64,000 nt of DNA, taken from the NCBI GenBank assembly GCA_963978895.1, contig OZ022245.1:24192719-24256718 (forward strand), read 5' to 3'. Within the stretch, counting starts at the first letter, position 1. Each line of letters opens with the position of its first letter. The DNA comes from Erpobdella octoculata (lineage: Eukaryota > Annelida > Clitellata > Hirudinida > Erpobdellidae). Shown here one piece after another: positions 35,920-64,000 of this stretch. Under the pieces are notes generated by a model that did no database searches, was not told the DNA's origin, and saw nothing but the letters and a program-made list of their open reading frames with translations. A program made the translations under genes and the position numbers.

Positions 35920-38480
35920 TAATTTACAAATAGCTTAATTATTAATTTTTCTTAACACGATTCATTATTTCTAGTTTTAGCAATAAAACACAGATAGCAA
36001 AATTAAATTTTTACACGGTTTTGTAAATTGTCATAATATTATCATGTTTTTCACTGTCAAAGTTTTTTCTTATCATTTATCATTAACCTGTTATGGCATC
36101 TCCACACACTACTCCTATATAGATTGGATTACGGGGTTTGTGAAAAAAAAACTTTAAATCACATTTCTTCTATCCAGTTTTGTATAACCTGCCCATCTAT
36201 TTTAAATTAAATTATTTCTTGTTAGCACTCACCAAACACTATCCATGGTAAAAGGTTAAACTATATTTTTAGCCAAAATATCACTTGTAAGTTATATTAT
36301 ATAAGTTATATAGTTCCGAAGAATATTCCTATAAAATATTAACATATTATATCGTATTATTGTCGACCCTTCTATCGAGTTTCAATATTCATGTCATTTG
36401 TGTATGCAAAATGAAATCTGAAAACTGTTTTTTTTTTAATTTTGTAATTTTTATTTCTCTTTATTTTCTATCAATTAGGAAATTTTTCACAAAATACTCC
36501 AGAAAAGTAAATCGTTCACAACAGTTCACCTGACTTCTTCATGTCTGTAAATAAAAGCAAGTTCCTTGCCCGAGATTTTACGATTTTTTTATTCTTTATT
36601 GTTCCTGGACCTGGAATCAATCAAAATTATTAGTATGTCGTCGAACCAGACAAGCCAGCTAATATCTGGTTTAAACTGATCAAAAATCTGTTAGTTTAAT
36701 CTCGGATCTCTTTGGCTTCTGCCAAATTAAGATGGCCTTTGCTGCGAAACTTTGAGTTTTCAGCCGGCCGTTGTTTCATAGCTACTCGCTCATTGCCATT
36801 GGTTTGAGCTTTGGCTTTCAGCGCTCATCTAGCAGTCATCCCGCGTTTCTTGTTCATCGTCTGCTCTCATTCACTGCTCCTGGAAAATATCTTCACTTAC
36901 TGACTTCTAGGTAGTAGGGCCTGGACAAGCCCCTGGTGGCTGATTGGCTGATCGCTCCGTTTTGCAGCTTTTGCCGGCTGCAGCAATCGTCGTAAGGCTA
37001 CCTATGTTAACCAGTGCATGGAATGGAGTACTGGTTGATTGTTATTTGGCCTGGGTTTGCTTTGCTTTTCTATTCCTTAATTTGCAAGTTGTTTTCATTC
37101 TAATATCAGACTTCTTTTATTTAAGTCTTAGTTTGCTATACTGTTGTTTGACTTGCTGCTGGTTTGATTTGTTTGACGTGTTATTTTAGGAGTTTTTTCA
37201 TGGGTTTTCCTTTTTTGATTGGTTTGTTGGCTTGTCGTTTGTGATTTTGAATTTGAGTTTTTGTGGTGCTTTTATTTGATTTGCTCATTGTTTTTCATGT
37301 GAAGTATTCAAGAAATTATTATTTTTTGGGTCGTTTGTCATCATCATTGATGTTTTTTCAAGATGTCTGTGATGATTTTTATATCGGAAAATCATTTTTC
37401 CATGATTGTCTGAAGTTTGTGGTTGTGCTGCTTTATAGAGACCATTTTGAATTGATTTTATATAACCATCGTTTCCTCATCTCAATGAAAAATGCTTTTA
37501 TAGAACGTTCGTTCTTGTGTATAAATTTGTCGTTGTTACATTAGGCTTAGAGTTGTTTGCCGTGTAATTTAGTATGTTGCGATTTGTTGTTCGCTTCTTA
37601 GAGGTAGTTTAGAAGCACTATTATTTTATCTAGCAAATTATGTCGGGGAGTGACTTTAAACTTATGAAACGTTGTTATACAAGTTTGTTTGTTTGGTTGA
37701 TAGTTTCTGGAATAAGTAAACCTCGTGGACTTTGTTTAGACATCTTCATATTCAAGTTGTTGGCTAGCTTCAACTCTTTGCCGATAATGTGGTCAATACT
37801 AACTGAAAAGACGTTGAAAATTATTAAAATATTCGAGATAAATAAATAAATAATGATATAATCTACCGCTATGATTATTTAAAATCTTTGTTACTGGAAT
37901 GATTGGTTCAGCTGGATTTCGTTCTTTTCGTTTTATACATTTGTTCTTGTATTTTGAGTTTGCTGTTACATAAAACTTGGCAAATAAAATAAAATTGACC
38001 ATTTGCATTTAAATATAATTAAAAGTTTATTATACAAACTTTAAAAACTACACGTTTTTTTTATTTTTATAAAGTTTTCATTACCTTGCTCCCTTTCCTG
38101 TTTCATGTTTGTTTGTCCGCAAAATTTCAAAATTTCAAACGTAAAATTAAACCACTTCTGATGGTCCTAGAGATCTCAAAATTTTACCGCAGATAGATCT
38201 TGAATGACTATGAATGATTCAATTATCACCAATATAATCTGTATAGTTGGATTAACCACAATAAATTAAATAAAAGTGAACAAAACAAGAAATTCTCGTG
38301 TTGGATCTAAAATGCTTCACCTCCACGCGGTTAGACATGGCAATGCATACTAATATGGAAACCAATTAGGCAATTTTGTACTTAATTAATTTTCTTATGT
38401 ACAATAAAAATAATATAAAAATTAATAAAGAAATGAAATTTTCGATATACTCTATGATTTTAAACTTAGACTAAAAAGAA
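35920..38480. other. Long stretch with no supported gene
   Basis: AT-rich sequence with scattered short frames that are not recognisable. 36720-37000 is less AT-rich and has an inverted CCAAT-like box (GATTGGCTGA) near 36940, so an upstream promoter or untranslated exon of the TRPC gene could lie here. 37050-37560 is T/G-rich. I see no RNA gene. Confidence 0.4.
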
Positions 38481-38483
38481 TAA

Positions 38484-38838
38484 AATAAATAGAAATAAAA
38501 AAGATGTCTAAAAACCACGTTTTTATAAGTGGACTAAAAAGAAGAAAATAATTTTTCCTCAGAATTGTGTTGGAAAATTTTGTGACTAAAAACGTTGGGC
38601 GGGCGCTTATGAGGTGTTTGGTATACAAATTGAAAATTTACAATTTAAAAGGCAAAAAAGAGATCTATAAGTGAGAGAATGAGTGAACTGCATATCTGAA
38701 ACCTCATAAGCGCCCGCCCCACGTTTTTAGTCACAAAATTTTCCAACACAAGATTCTGGGGAAAAATTATTTTCTTCTTTTTAGCCCACTTATAAAAACG
38801 TGGTTTTTGAAATTGTTTTTTTATTTCTATTTATTTCA
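38484..38838. mobile_element. Palindromic fold-back element with AACGTTGGGCG boxes
   Basis: Left arm 38484-38615 and right arm 38701-38838 are nearly perfect reverse complements around an 85-bp spacer. Arms contain TTTTGTGACTAAAAACGTTG next to GGGCGGGCGCTTATGAGG. The related box AACGTTGGGCGC at 4030-4040 and its inverted partner at 8068 suggest one family. Confidence 0.8.
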
Positions 38839-39967
38839 AGATTACGCCATTATTTTTATTTTCAATCTATTGAGCGAGTACCTTCAACTTTTCCTTTGTC
38901 CAACAAAACTTTCGTTTTTATAAACAAGTTGTGTTATTAACCTAACAAGGTTTGTTATTAGGAACTACTCAATATTAGCCCATACATTTTCAATTGATTT
39001 AGCAAAACCCTGTTTATATATCTATATATCAAATCTGTCTATATATTTCTGATCCTCAATGCGACGTAGTCGCAATCTTATCTTTTATGAAAAGGGGGCT
39101 GAGAAAGTGTAAGTAGGAATGGAATTATTCCATGCACACGCTCCATGCTTTTGATGACAATTTGTCTTCATAGAAAAGTCATTAAAAGACAATTTCTCAT
39201 ATAAAAAAGTTGTCTTTGTAATTTGTGGCTAATTAATTTAAAGTTTAATCGAAGATTGTGGGAGAACTTATATTTCATTCCTTGCATTTATTAAATTGTC
39301 TTCTCTGCATATTTAATATCAACATCTAATTTCAACTTCAAAGCTAAAAAACCTTTTGTTTCATTTTTACCTTCTATTTATTCAATTGAAAAGAAAAAAA
39401 ATTATTTAAAGACAACGTCTGGCTATTTCCGATTTTGAATGATTTTTTCAGTAATGACGGTATTGTAGTAATTGATTAATTCCACTTGTCAAATACTTTA
39501 TCACGTTTCTCCATTCCGGTTATGACAATTCCAATTCGTTAGACTGCTTTTCCATTCATCCATGCATCCGTTCTTTCGTCCATCCACTCACGCTTGGGAG
39601 GTCCACCCATATATCGCATACGGAGAGTATGGGCAGTTCTCTGAATGCGGGTGGTTCTCTTACACACGCATGGAATGAGAAAGAGAGATAAAGAAGAAGA
39701 GAGAAAGAGAGAAAGAGTTAAAAAAAAGAGAGAGAGAGAGAGCGAATTTGATGATGTCATGTTGTATTCTCAGATTCAATCATTTCCTATCATTTATAAT
39801 TCCGGTCACAAACATTTCTTTTTTTGAAAATATTTTAATATTTTTAATAACAAAGAAAAAACTTTAAATCCAAACGTTCGAGATAATGTTTATTTATTGG
39901 TTTGCATAAAATAGGATTAGCGATTTGTAATCGTTTAATTTTGTCTTCATTTAAATACCTTGGAATG

Positions 39968-40000
39968 ATGTCGTTTTTTACTGATTTTGAGGAAGAAAGA
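39968..40000 (+). CDS. Candidate first coding exon of the TRPC gene
   Basis: ATG followed by ten codons (MSFFTDFEEER) ends exactly at a strong GTAAGT donor in phase 0, and the next recognisable TRPC exon at 41171 starts in phase 0 with LTDDERVYMKAV. Another ATG lies immediately upstream at 39965. The length is short and the sequence not conserved enough to prove it; it is the best candidate I found upstream. Confidence 0.4.
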
Positions 40001-41170
40001 GTAAGTTACATTAAATTTCAATTAAAACATTTTAATTACTTTATTGGATCGGTTTTTACCTTTTATAGCTATTTTAAAAACTAAATCATTTCACGATCGA
40101 CTAAGCAACCGCGAACTGCGAAGTTAAAATAAGTTATAAACATGTTAAAATGTAAAAATGACACATCTCAATATCTACTAAATTCAAACACAAAACAGTT
40201 TAATTAAAAAAAAACTCTCAAAAATTCAATAAACACCGACATTGAAACTTTTGTACATTTCGTAACAAACTGTGAACGTGACGAATGATGGACTGATTTC
40301 TGATTTCCGTCCAAGCCACGGCCTCGAGTTGATCGAAACTTTTTCTTTCGCTCAGAAATTCATGCTTCCAGTTTGAGAGAAAAAAAACCTATAAAAAAGT
40401 GGCAATTTAATTTGGTGAATTATTAAAAATAAAAATAATTTTGATAATTTAGCAAAAAAAACTCACATTGAAAGAAAACTACGCTGAAATTATGAAAATA
40501 ATAATTTCCTTATGTTTATTTAATAATAAATTATTAACAAAGAAATTTTTTTTGTTAATTCAATAAAAAAATTATTAATGATGAAAATATTTTGTTATGT
40601 TAATTCAATAATAAATTAATTACGAAAAAAAGTTTTTTTTGTTAATTCACTAAACAAATTATTAATGATGAAAATATTTTGTTATGTTAATTTAATAATA
40701 AATTAATAATGAGGAGAGTAAGAACCTTTTGTTATTTTTATAAGTAGGTATATTCTAAGAATATATATAAGTAGCAGAAGTTATATATTTTTCTTCACGA
40801 GTTGTCAGTCTTTTTAGCGTGTTTTTTTTATCTGCAGTGTAGTTGAGTAGAAATAGCATTTTTATTGATACAATTTTAATTCAATATTTTTATTAAATAT
40901 AAAAATGTTATTATCGATCATATTTACATGCAATCTACTTTTTTATCTTTACATGCAATATAGTGACATTACTTTTTGTTTTTAAATGTTGCATAATAAC
41001 TCCATATATAGATGCAATATAAAAACTTTTTTAAATAGAATATAATAATTCCATATTTACATGCAATACAATTTTTTTAAATGAAATATAATTATTCCAT
41101 ATTTACATGCAATATAAATTTTTTTTTAATTGGAATATAATTATGGCTGTATTATTTTATAAATGGACAG

Positions 41171-61064
<19,894 letters not shown>

Positions 61065-61106
61065 GTTTGCTGGCTTTTTTTGATGATATTTAAAATACAT
61101 GGAAAC

Positions 61107-61240
61107 ATTCTTATATATAAAAATGAATGTTTGTATGTATGTATATATGTATGTTCTGGCATCAAACGAAAACCGCCGAACATGTTTCATTGAAATTTGG
61201 TACACTTAATTAAGATAATCAGCCGGTAGTTTGGATCAAG
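61107..61240 (+). repeat. Possible 5' end of a second Helitron-like element
   Basis: TTCTTATATATAAAAATGAA followed by TGTTTGTATGTATGTATATA and a CATTGAAATTTGGTACAC block resembles the start of animal Helitron-like non-autonomous elements. No matching 3' end (CTAG) was found before 61698. Confidence 0.4.
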
Positions 61241-61697
61241 TTTGAAAAAAACTTGTTAATCCGTTGGTGTTTTATGGACAACAAACGTGACGGTAGGTGG
61301 TTGTAAGAGAAAGTAATTTTTTCTCTAAAATTATTTTCTCCAAAATAAAAATAAATTGTTTTACAATTAAACTGAACAATTTTTTTAACAATTTGTTCAT
61401 CAGTATAAAATATCAATAAATTTGTGTGTAGTTTAGCGACGCCTTATACTTTTGTTTTGATTTCATCGAGCTCTTTCTTTTACAAAACGACAGCTGTACT
61501 AGCAGTGGTTTTTAATATAAATCCAGATACGTTTAGTTTTTGGGCGTATTTTTGTGTAAAATGTTTTCAGGACTAATCACTAAGTGGTAATCCCGTCAGA
61601 GAGGTTCTATTGACCAAATTAAAAAATCCGATTACGCAAGCTCCACCCACTAGCCCTTAAGCCCCACTTTAAAGGTAAAATGTAAAACAATATAAAA

Positions 61698-62898
61698 TCT
61701 ATATATATAAAAGAACATGTCCTGACTGACTGACTGACTGACTGACTGACTGACTGACTGACTGACTGACTGACTGACTGACAGATGACTGACTGATAAT
61801 CAACGCCGAGCTCAAACGCCTCATCCTAGGAACGTGAAATTTGGAACTTATATTACTTTTATAGCGTAAACATCCGCTAAGAAAGGATTTTTGAAAATTT
61901 TGCTCCTGAGGGGAAAAAACTGGAAAACAAACTTTTTTCTAAAACAATGTATATCTCGAAAACCAAAAATGAGGAGATTTTGAAATTTGGTATATAGATT
62001 CTATTTGAAAAATAAAAAGATACGTGTTTCACCATTTTTTGAAAATTCGGTTTCCCGGATCTCAAATGTGGGTTGGAAAATTGGGTTATTTGGTTTTTAA
62101 AGTAGCTGCTACTCAAAAACTGTGAATGCTACAGGAGTGAAAATTAGTATTTAGTTTCTACTCCAAAAATAATGAAATACGTGTTTTAGCATTTTTTTAA
62201 AATTTGGTTTTCAGGACCTCAAATGTGGGGTGGAAAATAAGGTTATTTGGTTTTTAATGTAACTGCTACTTGAAAACAGTAGATGCTACAGGAGTAAAAA
62301 TTAGTATTTGGTTTCTACTCCAGAAATAATGATATACGTGTTTTACCATTTTTTGAAAATTTGGTTTCCAGTTCCAGGACCTCAAATGTGAGGTGGAAAA
62401 AAGGTTATTTGATTTTAAAATAACTGCTACTCAAAAAATGTAAGTGCTACAGATGTGAAAAATAGTATTTTGAGGTTTTGTGCCGGTTAAAAGTAAATGA
62501 GTTCAGTTTATCACCGGACGGACGGGCCAAGCCGTTATTTTAGGGTCTTCATACGGCCCTGCCCAAACCTTAAATCAAGGTGGGACGGGCCGAGATTTTT
62601 AACCAAGTATATAGACATTTTAGTGATTTTAGGGTGTTCAGGCTAAACGTGAAGTCAAGGTGGGACGGGCCGAAGTTTTTCATCAAGTATATAGAACTTC
62701 TAGGCCTGTAAAAACGGTCCGGGACCATATTAGACGGGCCGTGCCGGGCCAGGAGTTTTGGTTTTTGAAACGGGTTGGGCCAAGTTGTCGACGGGCCGAG
62801 CCGAGACCTAAAAAATTGATCCTTGCAGTACTCTACTATGTATGCATGGTTCAAATTCTCAAATTTCATGCGAGCGAAGCCGCTACGGGCACTGCTAG
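61698..62898 (+). mobile_element. Non-autonomous Helitron-like element with internal repeats
   Basis: It begins TCTATATATATAAAAGAAC directly after an A. It ends GCGAGCGAAGCCGC...CACTGCTAG directly before a T. 5' TC, 3' CTAG and insertion between A and T are the Helitron hallmarks. A GACT tetranucleotide run follows the start (61723-61781). Three tandem units of about 157 bp (starts near 62019, 62177, 62334) with TACGTGTTTTACCATTTTTT occupy the middle, and GGGACGGGCCGA words lie near the end. No Rep-helicase is encoded. Confidence 0.75.
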
Positions 62899-64000
62899 TA
62901 TTATAATAAAAATTATTGAATATATGATGAAATTAATTTTGTTACAAAAATACAATTGAAAAGAGGTAGTTAAAAATCACGTGTATTGAGAAAAAATAAA
63001 TAATGAAATAAGTCATAATTTATTAGCTATAGGTTTTATTGTAAATTTGTGCACTGTCAATAGCGCTACTATTAAATATCAGTTTTTAACTTAAAAACAA
63101 TTCAAATAGTTACTAAAAACGGACAGCAGCGAGAAAAATTTAATGATAATGAATAAATTACTTTTTAATTTATTTCTTATGTTTGTTAAAATCAGTTTAA
63201 ACTTATTAGTTTTTATAACTCATAAACAAATAAAATTGACAAAATAAAATTATTTATTTTTAAATAACAAAAACCGGCAACATCATCTCATGTCAATCAA
63301 ATAGTGTTGCCATATATTTTGTCAATACAACCTCTCCGACGGGATTTGCTCACTAAAGCACGCTCCACATCGACAAAAAAACCCAACCCGACAACACCAA
63401 ACAAAAATATCAGATCAAATCTGTCGGTGTGAAATAGTCACGCACAAACTCGACGCAACAAGCACGCTGATGTCGTGTGTATTTAACATTTTGACCCAGT
63501 TTATTTCTTCAACCAATCACGAGAAAGTGTGTCATGTCAAACGTGGAAAATGGAAGCTTTCTAGTGTAACAGGAAGTTAATTGATATGCCCCATCTATAT
63601 AACTATGGTATTTAAATATTATTTAAACTGTTATTTTGGTTACAATCTCTGTTTGTGGCTTTCTCTGTACGCAAATCTTGCAAGTAAAATTTAACCAGCT
63701 TTTTGACTAGCTAAGAAGCTGAAACTTTCAGCATAGCTTTATATTGGATGGCAATACATGATTCAATTAAAAAACCCATTTAAATTGAACATCTTTCGTA
63801 TTTCTAAATCGAGTGTATTTGAAATTAAAGTTTGTGTTAAAAAAACTCGTTTTTTCTTTTACTTGTTATAAAGTAAATTGTTTTTACAATTACTACTCCT
63901 ATTATTAAACATCTAAAAAATTGGTTTCATTATTCTGATGTTTAATTAGGGTAGTCACGCTGGTCGAATATAAGGATTTACAAACTTAAAAGTTTTATGA
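62899..64000. other. End of window, no supported feature
   Basis: AT-rich sequence. I searched it for the missing TRPC pore, S6 and TRP box (EWKFA-like) exons and found none. 63340-63480 is somewhat less AT-rich but holds no recognisable gene. Confidence 0.4.

Noticed and set aside
36944..37544. Hydrophobic frames as membrane protein genes
   Set aside because: They come from a T-rich stretch where Phe/Leu/Val/Cys codons dominate; no splice sites, homology or consistent start.
62660..62959. Plus and minus frames near the end of the Helitron-like element as genes
   Set aside because: They run across GGGACGGGCCGA words and the element border; no recognisable domain.

Overview
The window is nuclear DNA from an invertebrate animal. 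It is AT-rich, carries genes with many short exons and relaxed splice donors (GTTAGT, GTTGGT and GTTTTA as well as GTAAGT), and is full of DNA transposons, LINE fragments, Helitron-like elements, fold-back elements and microsatellites. An Sp-family zinc-finger factor, a GRASP/GORASP Golgi protein and a TRPC-type channel exclude bacteria, plants and fungi. I cannot name the phylum; mollusc, tunicate, bryozoan or another marine invertebrate would all fit.

Layout. 1-8400 is a transposon graveyard: a small hAT element with perfect ends (85-947), then a LINE fragment (4066-7960) split by a hAT-like element (4571-7470) that itself contains a second hAT element (5501-6583). 8855-11066 (+) is a two-exon gene for a proline-rich protein with one C-terminal membrane segment and no family I recognise. 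Convergent to it, 20508-11803 (-) is a complete 11-exon GORASP gene (438 codons); one intron holds a young antisense LINE (14570-17669) and another a TIR element (18975-20020). 21046-22892 (+) is a THAP-domain gene, apparently frameshifted, with a decayed copy of its first exon at 23900-24275. 25021-30724 (+) is a complete Sp1-4-like transcription factor (about 739 residues). 31740-35540 holds three nested transposons and a GC-rich degenerate repeat array. A tRNA-Leu(CAA) with an intron lies at 35797-35908. From about 39968 to beyond the end of the window runs a TRPC channel gene (+), with ten recognisable exons up to the pore region and long introns full of mini- and microsatellites, a tRNA-derived SINE palindrome and, near the end, a Helitron-like element.

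How the parts relate. The genes belong to unrelated pathways (Golgi structure, transcription, calcium entry), so this is ordinary eukaryotic gene order and not a functional cluster. The most unusual signals are where repeats touch gene structure: the splice donor of GORASP exon 5 lies in a triplicated 38-bp unit; a 13-copy minisatellite in TRPC starts exactly at a splice donor; a 20-bp tandem duplication breaks the TRPC reading frame in a membrane segment; and two Sp introns appear to use GC donors. I saw no CRISPR array, operon or prokaryotic-type system.

Exon boundaries were read by eye from splice signals, reading-frame phase and family conservation. They have not been checked against transcripts.
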